Positions 36,567 to 46,039 of a DNA stretch of 63,255 bases are shown one piece after another. The stretch comes from Pantoea conspicua. GTDB lineage: Bacteria > Pseudomonadota > Gammaproteobacteria > Enterobacterales > Enterobacteriaceae. Within the stretch, counting starts at the first letter, position 1, and each line of letters opens with the position of its first letter. The stretch lies in NCBI RefSeq assembly GCF_002095315.1, contig NZ_MLFN01000018.1, positions 1-63,255 of the forward strand. Direction: 5' to 3'. The notes beneath the pieces were generated by a model, which worked only from the letters and a program-made list of their open reading frames with translations, was not told the DNA's origin and did no database searches. Both the position numbers and the translations under genes were made by a program.

Positions 36567-37568
36567 TTAGCGGCGCTGGATATAGGTCATGGCCAGTGCA
36601 AGAGCCAGCACCAGTCCTTTAATAATGTCCATGGCGTAATAGGGGACAGAGAGCATCACCAGGCCGTTCTGTAACACCCCGAGGATCACCGCGCCGACCA
36701 GCGTGCCGAGCGCATTCGGTTTACCCGATCCCGCCAGCGAGAAACCAATCCACGCCGCTGCCACCGCGTCCATCAGATAGCCGCCGCCAGCGTTAACCTG
36801 CGAAGAACCGATACGCGAGGCGAGCAGAATGCCACCCAGCCCCGCCAGCAGCGAGGCGATCACATAGGCCAGCACGCGATAGCGGGTGGTGCGGATACCG
36901 GAGAGCCGCGCCGCTTCAGGATTGCCGCCCAGCGCATACATCCGGCGGCCATGTTTGGTCAGCGACAGCGCCAGCTGCGCCACCACCGTGACCACCAGCA
37001 TAATAATGACAATGGTCGGCACCTGACCCAGCAGGCCAAACGCTGCCGGAATGGTGCCTTCCGCCATATCGCCGCTCGGCAGCACCATGTTTTCGGTGAT
37101 GGAGCCGCCAAAGCTGTAGGTCATCGCCACGCCCTGAATCACAAACAGCGTTGCCAGCGTCGCCAGCATGTCGGGTATCCGCAGGATCACAATCAGGAAG
37201 GCGTTAAACAACCCGACCAGGGTGCAGAGCGCCAGGGTGATCAGGATCGCCTGGGTGGTGTCCATGCCGTACCAGACAAACAACGAAATCACCAGCGCGT
37301 TGGCCAGCGAAGCGGTCGAGCCGACCGACAAATCGAAGCCGCCGACGGTGAGTGAAATCGATACGCCAACCGCGATCACCGTGACAATCGCAATCGATCG
37401 CAAAATATTGATGATGTTGTTGGGTTCGAGAAAACTGTCTGAGGCCAGGCCAAAGGCAGCGATCAGGATCACCACCGTCAGCAACATGCCCCATTTATAG
37501 AGGAAATCGAACAGTTGATGACGCCACGACGTGGACGGCAGATTCAGGCTGGTTTCTTTGCTGCTCAC
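36567..37568 (-). CDS. Sugar-type ABC transporter permease
   Basis: A 333-residue RbsC-type permease with about nine hydrophobic segments. Family stretches are GGFDLSVGSTASLANAL, IPDMLATLATLFVIQGVA and GGNPEAARLSGI with RYRVLAYVIASLLAGLGGILL. The GTG start overlaps the ATPase stop as GTGA and begins the conserved N terminus MSSKETSL. Confidence 0.9.
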   Translation of the reverse strand: MSSKETSLNLPSTSWRHQLFDFLYKWGMLLTVVILIAAFGLASDSFLEPNNIINILRSIAIVTVIAVGVSISLTVGGFDLSVGSTASLANALVISLFVWYGMDTTQAILITLALCTLVGLFNAFLIVILRIPDMLATLATLFVIQGVAMTYSFGGSITENMVLPSGDMAEGTIPAAFGLLGQVPTIVIIMLVVTVVAQLALSLTKHGRRMYALGGNPEAARLSGIRTTRYRVLAYVIASLLAGLGGILLASRIGSSQVNAGGGYLMDAVAAAWIGFSLAGSGKPNALGTLVGAVILGVLQNGLVMLSVPYYAMDIIKGLVLALALAMTYIQRR

Positions 37569-39076
37569 GCAGGGGTTCCTCCGGTGGAATAAAGCAAAAG
37601 CGTCTCTTCGGTGACGTCGCGCGCGGCCAGTTCGGCCACGATGCGTCCATCCCACAGCACGCAAATCCGGTCGCATAAGCCGACCAGTTCAGAAAATTCA
37701 CCTGACGCGTAGATAATGCCTTTGCCTTCACGCGCCAGGCTGTCGATCAGGGTGAAGAGTTCGGTTTTGGCTTTGATATCGACGCCTTTGGTCGGCTCAT
37801 CGAAAATCAGGACATCGGCGTTGTTGCGCAGCCATTTCCCAATTGCCACTTTCTGCTGATTACCGCCGGAGAGGCGACGCAGTGGCTGGGCCGGACCGGT
37901 GGTGCGCACCTGAAGTCGCTGAATGACCTGTTCAGCCCAGCGCCACGCCTGGCGATGCCCGAACAGGCTCCAGCGTGAAAAACTGTCGTCCGCGCTGACG
38001 CTGAGGTTCATCGCTACTGACTCATCAATAAAAATGCCCTCTTTACGACGCTCTTCCGGCACCAGCGCCATGCGCCGACTGACCGAATCGTGCGGGGATT
38101 TCGGTCGCCATGGCTGGCCGTGCAGCTCGCCTTTAGTGATGCGGCTTTTACTGGCACCAAACAGCGCTTTACACAGTTCGGTTTTGCCGGCACCGGCCAG
38201 TCCGGCGATGCCGAGAATCTCCCCTTTGTGCAGCCGCAGCGAGATATCCTGCAGCAGATGTTCATCATGCAGCCCGTCAACCGCCAGCAGCAGCGGCTGC
38301 GATTGCGATTGCGGTTCACGCCGGGCGGGATAGATATCGGTGAGCTGATGCCCAAGCATTTTTTCCACGATCTGCTCGCCACTCAGCGCCGCCATCGGGC
38401 CGCTCTCAATCAGCCGGCCGTCGCGCAGCACCGTCAGGCGATCGCAAATCGCTTTCAGTTCGTGAATACGGTGCGAGATAAAAATCACGCCGATGCCGCT
38501 GGCCTGCAGGCGACGCACCACGGTGAACAAGCGTTCGCTCTCATGCTGATCCAGCGGGGCGGTCGGCTCATCCAGAATCAGAAAGCGGCAATGATGCGAC
38601 AGCGCACGCGCCAGCAGAATCTGTTGCTTTTCAGCCAGGGTGCAGCGCTCGACCAGCCGGTTAACGTCCAGCGTCACCTCCAGCTGTGCCAGCAGAGCGC
38701 GCGCCTGGCGACGGATCTCGCCCCAGTGATAGCGGTGGCCCGGCTCCGCCAGCCGATCCAGCAGAATGTTTTCCGCCACGCTGAGCTGCGGCACCAGTGC
38801 CACGTCTACTTCCTGCTGAACCAGATGGATACCGAGCTGTTTAGCATCACGCGGCGTGCGGATGGAGACCGGCTCACCATCCAGCAGGATCTCGCCGCTG
38901 TAGTGGCTGTGCGCACCGGACAGTATCGCCATCAGGGTCGATTTTCCTGCGCCATTCGCGCCGGTCAGCGCGTGAACAGAGTGGCCTTCGCTGACAAAAT
39001 CGACCGAGGTGAGCGCGGCGAACCCGCCAAAAGCGATAGAGATGTTACGCATCTCAAGGCGTTTTAACGCAGCCAT
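37565..39076 (-). CDS. Sugar-type ABC transporter ATP-binding protein (double domain)
   Basis: A 503-residue RbsA/MglA-type ATPase. The first half has Walker A TGANGAGKST and Walker B FLILDEPTAPLDQHE. The second half has a degenerate Walker A GLAGAGKTE, the signature LSGGNQQKVAIGKWL and DVLIFDEPTKGVDIKAKTE. ATG 39076 follows AGGAG and starts MAALKRLEMRNISIAFGG. Substrate undefined; no regulator or catabolic gene is adjacent. Confidence 0.92.
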   Translation of the reverse strand: MAALKRLEMRNISIAFGGFAALTSVDFVSEGHSVHALTGANGAGKSTLMAILSGAHSHYSGEILLDGEPVSIRTPRDAKQLGIHLVQQEVDVALVPQLSVAENILLDRLAEPGHRYHWGEIRRQARALLAQLEVTLDVNRLVERCTLAEKQQILLARALSHHCRFLILDEPTAPLDQHESERLFTVVRRLQASGIGVIFISHRIHELKAICDRLTVLRDGRLIESGPMAALSGEQIVEKMLGHQLTDIYPARREPQSQSQPLLLAVDGLHDEHLLQDISLRLHKGEILGIAGLAGAGKTELCKALFGASKSRITKGELHGQPWRPKSPHDSVSRRMALVPEERRKEGIFIDESVAMNLSVSADDSFSRWSLFGHRQAWRWAEQVIQRLQVRTTGPAQPLRRLSGGNQQKVAIGKWLRNNADVLIFDEPTKGVDIKAKTELFTLIDSLAREGKGIIYASGEFSELVGLCDRICVLWDGRIVAELAARDVTEETLLLYSTGGTPA

Positions 39077-39114
39077 GTCACCATTCTCCTGAAGAATCAC
39101 TGGCCGCATTTTTT

Positions 39115-39128
39115 CCTGAAGCTTCAGG
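39115..39128. promoter_or_regulatory. Palindrome upstream of the sugar ABC operon
   Basis: CCTGAAGCTTCAGG is a perfect 14-bp palindrome about 40 bases before the ATPase ATG, a reasonable operator position. The cognate regulator is not encoded nearby. Confidence 0.4.
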
Positions 39129-39177
39129 TGCGGCAACGACCGAAAGCGCATAAGCTAGCACGAAACGGTATTAGCCA

Positions 39178-39191
39178 TCCAGACATCTGGA
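39178..39191. promoter_or_regulatory. Palindrome with a met-box-like centre
   Basis: TCCAGACATCTGGA is a perfect 14-bp palindrome. Its centre AGACATCT matches the MetJ box at 7 of 8 positions, but no good adjacent second box is present. Confidence 0.35.
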
Positions 39192-39292
39192 CATAACGGC
39201 GGCTAAAACCAGCGAAGCGCAAAAGCGTGGCGGTTTCAGGTGGAGAAGGGCGTTTACGGTGGTGAATTATGCTGTTGGGGTACGGCAGGTAT

Positions 39293-39318
39293 AAAAAAAC
39301 CAGGCCGGGGCCTGGTTT
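39293..39318 (-). terminator. Rho-independent terminator of pepD
   Basis: AAACCAGGCC and GGCCTGGTTT form a perfect stem with a 2-base loop; on the minus strand it runs into seven T residues, 18 bases past the pepD stop. Confidence 0.9.
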
Positions 39319-39335
39319 ACTTTTTTGTGACAGAA

Positions 39336-40793
39336 TTACTTTTCTGGCACCACATTCAGCAAGGTGGTCAGCAATTTCCAGTAAAGGCCAACGCTTTCAA
39401 TATGCACCTGCTCATCCGGTGAGTGTGGACCGGTGATGGTCGGACCGATCGACACCATATCCATCTGCGGATAAGGTTTTTTGAACAGACCGCACTCCAG
39501 ACCGGCGTGAATCACCTGAATGTTTGGCGTTTTGTCGAACAGCGCGATATAGGTCTGACGGGTCAGCGCCATGATCGGCGAATCCGCGTCTGGCTGCCAG
39601 CCTGGGTAGCCGCCTTTCGCTTTGGTCTGCGCGCCTGCCAGCTGGCCCAGCGAGGTCAGCATCTGCACCACATAATCGCGTCCGGTGTCGATCAGCGAAC
39701 GGATCAGGCAGTTGATTTCGGCTTTATCCGCGTCCATCGTCACTACGCCGATATTCAGCGAGGTTTCGACCACGCCTTTTGCCACATCCGAGTTGCGGAT
39801 CACGCCGTTCGGCGTGCTGTTCAGCAGATTCAGGAAGCGATCGCGGCTGTCAGGGGTTAATGCCTCACCCTGATGGGCCAGCGGTTCGGTGACCAGCGCG
39901 ATGTTCGGCTCTTTAATGCCGTGCTCGTTCTGGATGGCGGTCAGGAAATGCGCCGCAGCAGATTTCAGCGCATCGGCCTTGTGGCTCTCGACGGCAACGG
40001 TCGCAAAGGCCTCACGCGGAATGGCGTTACGCAGCGTACCGCCGCTGAAGGCCAGCAGACGCAGGTCCAGTTCAGCAGCGTGTGCCGCCAGGAAACGCGC
40101 CAGCAGTTTGTTGGCGTTGCCGAGGCCCATATGAATGTCGGCACCGGAGTGACCGCCACGCAGCCCTTTCAGCGTCAGCTTCAGGGTCTCGAACGCAGCA
40201 GGCACCGCTTCACGGGTCAGTGGCAGGGTGGTGACGAAGTCGATACCGCCCGCGCATCCCATGTAGATCTCACCTTCTTCTTCCGAATCGGTGTTGATCA
40301 GGATGTCAGCCTGCAGCCAGTTCGGTTGCAGACCAAAAGCCCCGTCCATGCCGGTTTCTTCGGTCATGGTCAGCAGCACTTCCAGCGGACCGTGGGTCAG
40401 GCTATTGTCAGCCAGCACGGCCAGCGCCGAGGCCATACCGATGCCGTTGTCAGCACCCAGTGTGGTGCCGCGCGCTTTCACCCACTCGCCATCAATCCAC
40501 GGCTGAATCGGATCTTTGGTGAAGTCGTGTACGGTATCGTTATTCTTCTGCGGCACCATATCCAGGTGCGCCTGCAGCGCGACCGGCTTGCGGTTTTCCA
40601 TCCCGGCGGTGGCGGGTTTACGAATCAGGATATTGCCGACCTGATCGCGCTCACACCAGAAGCCTTGCTCTTTGGCCCAGCCGACGATGTAACTCGCCAG
40701 CGCTTCTTCATGAAAAGAGGGGTGAGGAATGGAGCAAATCTTAGCGAAAATATCCCACAGTGGCTGTGGAGAGAGTTGAGACAATTCAGACAC
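39336..40793 (-). CDS. pepD: Aminoacyl-histidine dipeptidase (peptidase D)
   Basis: A 485-residue M20-family cytosolic dipeptidase that cleaves Xaa-His and other dipeptides. Metal-site segments are LQAHLDMVPQKN, LGADNGIGMA, MTEETGMDGAFG and NTDSEEEGEIYMGCAGG, with the late VIHAGLECGLF. It is divergent from gpt, as in E. coli. Confidence 0.96.
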   Translation of the reverse strand: MSELSQLSPQPLWDIFAKICSIPHPSFHEEALASYIVGWAKEQGFWCERDQVGNILIRKPATAGMENRKPVALQAHLDMVPQKNNDTVHDFTKDPIQPWIDGEWVKARGTTLGADNGIGMASALAVLADNSLTHGPLEVLLTMTEETGMDGAFGLQPNWLQADILINTDSEEEGEIYMGCAGGIDFVTTLPLTREAVPAAFETLKLTLKGLRGGHSGADIHMGLGNANKLLARFLAAHAAELDLRLLAFSGGTLRNAIPREAFATVAVESHKADALKSAAAHFLTAIQNEHGIKEPNIALVTEPLAHQGEALTPDSRDRFLNLLNSTPNGVIRNSDVAKGVVETSLNIGVVTMDADKAEINCLIRSLIDTGRDYVVQMLTSLGQLAGAQTKAKGGYPGWQPDADSPIMALTRQTYIALFDKTPNIQVIHAGLECGLFKKPYPQMDMVSIGPTITGPHSPDEQVHIESVGLYWKLLTTLLNVVPEK

Positions 40794-40918
40794 GACAAGT
40801 CTCCTGTGTCAGTGCGCCGGACCAGCCGGACATCGCGAGTTTCCAGTGAAAGATCGCCGCCAGAGAATCTGGCGAGATGGCCTGAGAATATCACTGTTTT
40901 TCGTCGGGTGCGCATTCA

Positions 40919-40969
40919 GACGCGCTAAAAAACCGCAACCGACGCGCGGGTGCTGGTTTTTAGCGCGTC
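40919..40969. promoter_or_regulatory. Large stem-loop in the pepD-gpt intergenic region
   Basis: GACGCGCTAAAAAACC (40919-40934) pairs with GGTTTTTAGCGCGTC (40955-40969) with only one bulged base, enclosing 20 bases. It ends 7 bases before the gpt -10 element, so it covers the -35 region. Confidence 0.6.
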
Positions 40970-40976
40970 AACTCCT

Positions 40977-40982
40977 TATAAT
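40977..40982 (+). promoter_or_regulatory. -10 element of the gpt promoter
   Basis: A perfect TATAAT 65 bases before the gpt ATG. No good -35 hexamer is seen at 16 to 18 bases because that position is taken by the stem-loop arm. Confidence 0.5.
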
Positions 40983-41046
40983 CTCGCGCAACCTTTTCCC
41001 CGTTGCACATTTTTAAGCCACTCCGGTTGGCTGGGATTCCTATTCT

Positions 41047-41504
41047 ATGAGCGAAAAATACGTCGTTACCTGGGACATGCTACAGATTCATGCCCGTAAA
41101 CTGGCTCAGCGCCTGCTTCCTGTTGAACAATGGAAAGACATTATTGCAGTCAGCCGCGGCGGTCTGGTACCGGCTTCGCTGCTGGCGCGTGAACTGGGGA
41201 TTCGCTACGTCGATACCGTCTGCATCTCCAGCTATGACCACGATCATCAGCGAGAAATGAAAGTGCTGAAGCGCGCCGAAGGCGATGGCGAAGGCTTCAT
41301 CGTGATCGATGACCTCGTCGATACCGGCGGCACTGCGCAGGCGATCCGCGAGATGTACCCGAAAGCCCGCTTCTGCACCATTTTGCGAAGCCGGCCGGAC
41401 GCCAGCTGGTGGACGATTACATCGTCGACATCCCGCAGAACACCTGGATCGAGCAGCCGTGGGACATGGGCGTGGTTTACATTCCGCCAATCGTTAAAAA
41501 CTGA
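41047..41504 (+). pseudogene. gpt: Xanthine-guanine phosphoribosyltransferase, frameshifted
   Basis: Salvages guanine, xanthine and hypoxanthine to nucleotides. The first 112 codons are intact and include [16 protein letters not shown] and the PRPP loop [14 protein letters not shown]. At 41381-41384 a run of four T stands where similarity to E. coli Gpt (TIFAKPAGR) needs five. Restoring one T gives [20 protein letters not shown] and then [19 protein letters not shown] with a stop at 41502, exactly 152 residues, the E. coli length. As written, the frame reads on out of phase to 41508. Confidence 0.92.
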
Positions 41505-41519
41505 TTGATGCGCCTCAAA

Positions 41520-41543
41520 CAACGCCCGGTTTTCCGGGCGTTG
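41520..41543. terminator. Hairpin after gpt
   Basis: CAACGCCCGG, TTTT loop, CCGGGCGTTG is a perfect 10-bp stem 16 bases past the gpt stop. The following T run is short and interrupted. Confidence 0.7.
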
Positions 41544-41620
41544 TGCTTTCTGCACCTCGCACCCAGAACTGGCGTACAGTAGACTTAGCCATCGCCGTTT
41601 CTGCTGCAGGAGAAGTGAGT

Positions 41621-42868
41621 ATGTCGAGCAAAAATCTCAGCGAGGAGTTGTTCAAACCCCGCTTTAAACATCCTGAAACCTCTTCTTTGGTTCGTCGCCA
41701 GCACCACGCGACGCCCGATCTGCACTCCGCCCTTGATGGCGACAGCCAGCGCGGCTGGTATCGCATGCTGAATAAGCTGATGTGGACCTGGCGCGGTCTC
41801 ACGCCGCAGGAGATCAGCGAAGTGCTGGCGCGCATCGCCATCAGCAACGTAGAGCATACCGACGAGACGTTGCTGGATACAGTGATCGGTTTCCGTGGCG
41901 GCAACTGGAATTTTGAATGGTGTCGCCAGGCGGGCATCTGGCAGCAGAAAGCGCTGGAGTGCAGTGACGACAACGAAGCGGGTGAGTACTGGCTGCATGC
42001 AGCCCATCTCTACAGCGTGGCCGCCTATCCCTATATCAAAGGCGATGAGCTGGCCGACCAGGCGCAAACGCTGGCGAATCGCGCTTATGAAGAGGCGACG
42101 CAGCGGCTGCCGGGTGAGCTGAAACCACTCACTTTCGCCATCAGCGGCGGCAGTCCGGTCAGCGGTTTCCTGCATATGCCCGCGGACGTCGAGGCGCCTT
42201 ATCCCACCGTGCTGTTCTGCGGTGCGCTCGATTCCCTTCAGAGTGACCACTATCGGCTGTTCCACGATTACCTCGCGCCGCGCGGTATCGCGATGCTGAC
42301 CATTGATGTGCCCTCCGTCGGCAACTCGGTGAAGTGGACCCTGAATCAGGACACCAGCTTCTTGCACCAGCAGGTGCTGCGTCAGCTGGAAACCGTACCG
42401 TGGATTGATCACACCCGCGTGGCGGCCTTTGGCTATCGCTTTGGCGCCAACGTGGCGGTGCGGCTGGCTTACCTGGAGTCGCAGCGGCTGCGAGCGGTGG
42501 CCTGTCTCGGCCCGATTGTGCATGCGTTGCTGACCCAGACGGCACTGCAGGATGAGATTCCGGATATGTACATGGATATGCTGGCGAGCCGGCTGGGAAT
42601 GGCTTCCTCGTCTGACCGTTCCCTGCGTACCGAACTCAACCGCTATTCGCTGAAAACCCAGGGACTGCTGGGCCGTCGCACGCCGACGCCGATGCTGTCG
42701 GGCTACTGGCAGAACGACCTGTTCAGCCCGGAAGAGGAGAGCAAGCTGATTGCCAACTCCTCGGCAGAGGGCAAGGCGTTACTGATCCCGGTGAAACCGA
42801 TGATGGCCAGTTTTGACCGGGCGCTAAATGAAATTTGCGACTGGCTGGAGAAGCGTTTAAAAAGGTAA
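41621..42868 (+). CDS. frsA: Esterase-like protein FrsA (fermentation-respiration switch)
   Basis: A 415-residue alpha/beta-hydrolase-fold protein matching E. coli FrsA across its length ([78 protein letters not shown]). The usual G-x-S-x-G nucleophile elbow is GYRFG, with no serine, as I recall for FrsA proteins. ATG 41621 follows CAGGAGAAG; the open frame begins upstream at 41543. Confidence 0.93.
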   Translation: MSSKNLSEELFKPRFKHPETSSLVRRQHHATPDLHSALDGDSQRGWYRMLNKLMWTWRGLTPQEISEVLARIAISNVEHTDETLLDTVIGFRGGNWNFEWCRQAGIWQQKALECSDDNEAGEYWLHAAHLYSVAAYPYIKGDELADQAQTLANRAYEEATQRLPGELKPLTFAISGGSPVSGFLHMPADVEAPYPTVLFCGALDSLQSDHYRLFHDYLAPRGIAMLTIDVPSVGNSVKWTLNQDTSFLHQQVLRQLETVPWIDHTRVAAFGYRFGANVAVRLAYLESQRLRAVACLGPIVHALLTQTALQDEIPDMYMDMLASRLGMASSSDRSLRTELNRYSLKTQGLLGRRTPTPMLSGYWQNDLFSPEEESKLIANSSAEGKALLIPVKPMMASFDRALNEICDWLEKRLKR

Positions 42869-43034
42869 CTGGCAAAATTTACAGTATTTGCTACAACTAT
42901 TACCTGAATTATTCCGACTGCGGTGCCGCACTTCACTCACCTCAGGCTGTGATGCCGACGACATGGCGTGGAGCAGACGGCGACAGTCCGGATGATTGAG
43001 GATCGATATCGGTCAAAACCTATGGAGAATTAGC

Positions 43035-43436
43035 ATGACGTTACCGAGTGGTCATCCCCGCAGTCGCCTGCTTAAGCGCTTCACTGAGCTGGGGCCGTAT
43101 ATTCGCGATGGGAAATGTGGTGAAACCCGTTTCTTTTTCGACTGCCTGGCTGCCTGCGTCAATGTGAAACCGGCACCGGAGCTGCGTGAGTTCTGGGGCT
43201 GGTGGATGGAGCTGGAAGCGCAGGCCGATCACTTTACCTACGTCTACCATATCGGTCTGTTCGATAAAGAGGGCGACTGGTCGGTGGCAACCGTAAAAGG
43301 CAAAGAGAACACGGCGCGCGTGGAAGAGACCTTACGGAATTTCCATACCCGTCTGAAAGCGATGCTGCAGGAATTTGAGCTTGGTCTGATTCCGGCCAGC
43401 GATTTCGATGAGAAACCGGTGAAGCTCAGTGCCTGA
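43035..43436 (+). CDS. crl: Sigma factor-binding protein Crl
   Basis: A 133-residue activator that binds sigma-S and favours its holoenzyme. Family stretches are [34 protein letters not shown] and [25 protein letters not shown] 43035 follows ATGGAGAATTAGC and gives the exact E. coli length. Confidence 0.95.
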   Translation: MTLPSGHPRSRLLKRFTELGPYIRDGKCGETRFFFDCLAACVNVKPAPELREFWGWWMELEAQADHFTYVYHIGLFDKEGDWSVATVKGKENTARVEETLRNFHTRLKAMLQEFELGLIPASDFDEKPVKLSA

Positions 43437-43461
43437 TCGGCGGGTTAAATAACAGAAAAAG

Positions 43462-43488
43462 GGCGAGTTGAAAAACTCGCCTTTTTTT
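43462..43488 (+). terminator. Rho-independent terminator after crl
   Basis: GGCGAGTT, GAAA loop, AACTCGCC, then seven T residues. It lies 25 bases beyond the crl stop. Confidence 0.9.
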
Positions 43489-43522
43489 ATGCAGACACAT
43501 TCAGATTAAGGGTAACGCACTG

Positions 43523-43568
43523 CGTACCCGCGTCCGCCACAGCAATCAACAGGGACGGCGCGGGTACG
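43523..43568 (-). terminator. Hairpin downstream of phoE
   Basis: CGTACCCGCG and CGCGGGTACG are perfect inverted arms just past the phoE stop. There is no clear T tract on the minus strand. Confidence 0.5.
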
Positions 43569-43575
43569 ACAGAGA

Positions 43576-44688
43576 TCAGAACTGGTAGGTCATACCCACG
43601 GCAACCACGTCATCGTTGTTGATTGACAGGGCGTTATCGTCATCCAGCTGGTTGATTTTGTAATCCACAAAGGCGGACATGTTTTTGTTGAAGTAGTAGG
43701 TGGCACCCACATCGATATATTTCACCAGATCCGCATCGCCGATGCCGTTCTCGATGTCTTTGCCTTTGGTCTGGACGTAGCCGATAGACGGACGCAGGCC
43801 GAAATCAAACTGATATTGCGCCACCAGTTCGATGTTCTGTGCTTTGTTAGCGGCACCGGCCACGGCAGCACCGGTGTTGCGGTTGGTGCCGCTGATTGGC
43901 GTCATGTTACGGGTGTCAGTATAAATCGCCGCCAGGTAAACGCTGTTGGCATCATACTTCACGCCTGCGCCCCAGGAATCTGCCCGGTCACCGCCGCCGT
44001 AAGCACGCGCCTGCTGCTGGTTGGTGCGGTCAGAGGAGGTAATGGCACTCATCAGACTCACGCCGGTATCGCCCAGGGTATAACCGAGTGACGCACCATA
44101 GCCATCGCCGTTCTGGCGGTTGATGTCGGTACGGCTGTTGGCGCTGCTGGCGTCATTTTTGCCCTGATACTGCAGCGCAAATTTCAGACCATCCACCAGG
44201 CCGAAGAAGTTATTGTTACGGTAAGTCGCCACGCCTGTCGCACGCTGGGTCATAAAGTTATCGGAACGTGCCGTACCGTCACCGCCAAACTCCGGGAACA
44301 CATCGGTCCAGGCTTCAACGTCATACAGCACGCCATAGTTACGGCCGTAGTCGACAGATCCATACTGCGAGAATTTCAGACCGGCAAAGCCGAGGCGGGT
44401 TTTGTTACCGTTGTTGGCATCGCTGCCTTCGGAGTTGTTGACGTTGTACTGATATTCCCACTGACCGTAACCGGTCATCAGGTCGTTGATCTGCGTCTGG
44501 CCTTTGAAGCCGATACGCACGTAGGATTTGTCGCCATCTGAGCCGGCATTATCGCTGAAGTAATGTTCAGCTTTCACTTTGCCGTAAAGATCCAGTTTGT
44601 TGCCATCTTTGTTATAGACTTCGGCAGCCTGTGCGGTAGACGCCAGCGCCAGAGCGGAGATGATCATTGCCAGTGTGCTTTTCTTCAT
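43576..44688 (-). CDS. phoE: Outer-membrane general porin, PhoE-type
   Basis: A 370-residue trimeric 16-strand porin. Signal peptide 1-21 ends ASTAQA, the mature protein begins [23 protein letters not shown], loop 3 carries [10 protein letters not shown], and the C-terminal MTYQF ends in the Phe needed for outer-membrane assembly. The locus (crl-phoE-proB) is that of E. coli phoE; OmpC/OmpF-like selectivity cannot be excluded from sequence. A Pho-box-like site lies upstream. Confidence 0.87.
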   Translation of the reverse strand: MKKSTLAMIISALALASTAQAAEVYNKDGNKLDLYGKVKAEHYFSDNAGSDGDKSYVRIGFKGQTQINDLMTGYGQWEYQYNVNNSEGSDANNGNKTRLGFAGLKFSQYGSVDYGRNYGVLYDVEAWTDVFPEFGGDGTARSDNFMTQRATGVATYRNNNFFGLVDGLKFALQYQGKNDASSANSRTDINRQNGDGYGASLGYTLGDTGVSLMSAITSSDRTNQQQARAYGGGDRADSWGAGVKYDANSVYLAAIYTDTRNMTPISGTNRNTGAAVAGAANKAQNIELVAQYQFDFGLRPSIGYVQTKGKDIENGIGDADLVKYIDVGATYYFNKNMSAFVDYKINQLDDDNALSINNDDVVAVGMTYQF

Positions 44689-44763
44689 TTGCTATCAATC
44701 CCAATGTGTACGTCAAAAAGTTGTGAAAGTTTTTGTAAAACACCGACTTTTTACCGGCTGGTG

Positions 44764-44781
44764 ATGAACTTTTTATGACAC
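44764..44781 (-). promoter_or_regulatory. Possible Pho box upstream of phoE
   Basis: Minus strand GTGTCATAAAAAGTTCAT has two 7-mers 4 bases apart; the first matches CTGTCAT at 6 of 7 positions, the second only at 4. PhoB control of phoE is established in E. coli. Confidence 0.45.
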
Positions 44782-44925
44782 TTTCCGTGATTTCTTGTTA
44801 ACCGTGAACTTTTGGTCTACACCCTTGTCCGCGTAAAATCGTGCTTTTCCCCCGCTGGCTGTTGGCTTCCTTATCCACTCCTGTTAAAACGTCCTTTCGT
44901 AAAAATTTTTACTACGGCAGGAAAT

Positions 44926-46029
44926 ATGAGTGGCAGTCAGACCTTAGTGGTCAAATTGGGTACCAGCGTTCTCACCGGCGGGTCACGCCGGTTGAATCGG
45001 GCGCACATGGTGGAGCTGGTGCGTCAGTGTGCTCAGCAGCATGCTGCAGGCCACCGTATTGTGATCGTCACCTCCGGCGCGATGGCGGCCGGACGCGAAC
45101 ATCTGGGTTACCCCGAACTGCCGCCGACCATCGCCTCAAAGCAGCTGCTGGCTGCGGTGGGGCAGAGCCGTCTGATCCAGCTGTGGGAGCAATTGTTCTC
45201 CATCTATGGCATTCACATCGGTCAGATGCTACTGACCCGCGCCGACATGGAAGATCGCGAGCGTTTCCTGAATGCCCGCGACACGCTGCGCGCACTGCTC
45301 GATAACCACATTGTGCCGGTGATCAACGAAAACGATGCGGTGGCAACCGCCGAGATTAAAGTCGGTGACAATGACAATCTGTCGGCGCTGGCGGCGATGC
45401 TTGGCGGCGCGGACAAACTGCTGCTGCTGACCGATCAGCAGGGCCTGTTTACCGCCGATCCGCGCAGTAATCCCGACGCTGAGCTGATCAGTGACGTGCA
45501 TGTGATTGACGATGCGTTACGCTCATTAGCGGGCGGCAGCGTCTCCGGGCTGGGCACCGGTGGGATGTCGACCAAGCTGCAGGCAGCCGATGTCGCCTGT
45601 CGTGCCGGTATCGATGTGATCATCGCTTCAGGTAGCCGCAGCGGTGTGATCAGCGATGTGATCGACGGCAAGCCGGTCGGCACCCTGTTTCACGCTCAGC
45701 AGTCGCCACTGGAAAACCGCAAACGCTGGATTTTCGGGGCGCCGCCGGCCGGTGAACTGACGGTGGATGACGGCGCGCTGGCGGCGATTATCGAACGGGG
45801 CAGCTCGCTGCTGCCGAAAGGGATCCGCGCCATCCAGGGTAATTTCTCCCGCGGTGAAGTGATCCGTATCCGCAGCCTGCAGGGGCGGGATATCGCTCAC
45901 GGCGTGTCGCGCTACAACAGCGACGCGATGCGAATGATTGCCGGACACCACAGCCAGCAGATCAGTGAAATTCTCGGCTATGAATATGGTCCGGTGGCGG
46001 TTCACCGCGACGACATGATCGTCAGTTAA
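44926..46029 (+). CDS. proB: Glutamate 5-kinase
   Basis: First step of proline synthesis. The 367-residue protein has an amino-acid kinase domain ([56 protein letters not shown]) and a C-terminal PUA domain. The open frame starts 38 codons upstream, but ATG 44926 follows GGCAGGAAAT and gives the E. coli length. It forms an operon with proA (10-base gap). Confidence 0.96.
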   Translation: MSGSQTLVVKLGTSVLTGGSRRLNRAHMVELVRQCAQQHAAGHRIVIVTSGAMAAGREHLGYPELPPTIASKQLLAAVGQSRLIQLWEQLFSIYGIHIGQMLLTRADMEDRERFLNARDTLRALLDNHIVPVINENDAVATAEIKVGDNDNLSALAAMLGGADKLLLLTDQQGLFTADPRSNPDAELISDVHVIDDALRSLAGGSVSGLGTGGMSTKLQAADVACRAGIDVIIASGSRSGVISDVIDGKPVGTLFHAQQSPLENRKRWIFGAPPAGELTVDDGALAAIIERGSSLLPKGIRAIQGNFSRGEVIRIRSLQGRDIAHGVSRYNSDAMRMIAGHHSQQISEILGYEYGPVAVHRDDMIVS

Positions 46030-46039
46030 GGAGCAGACA

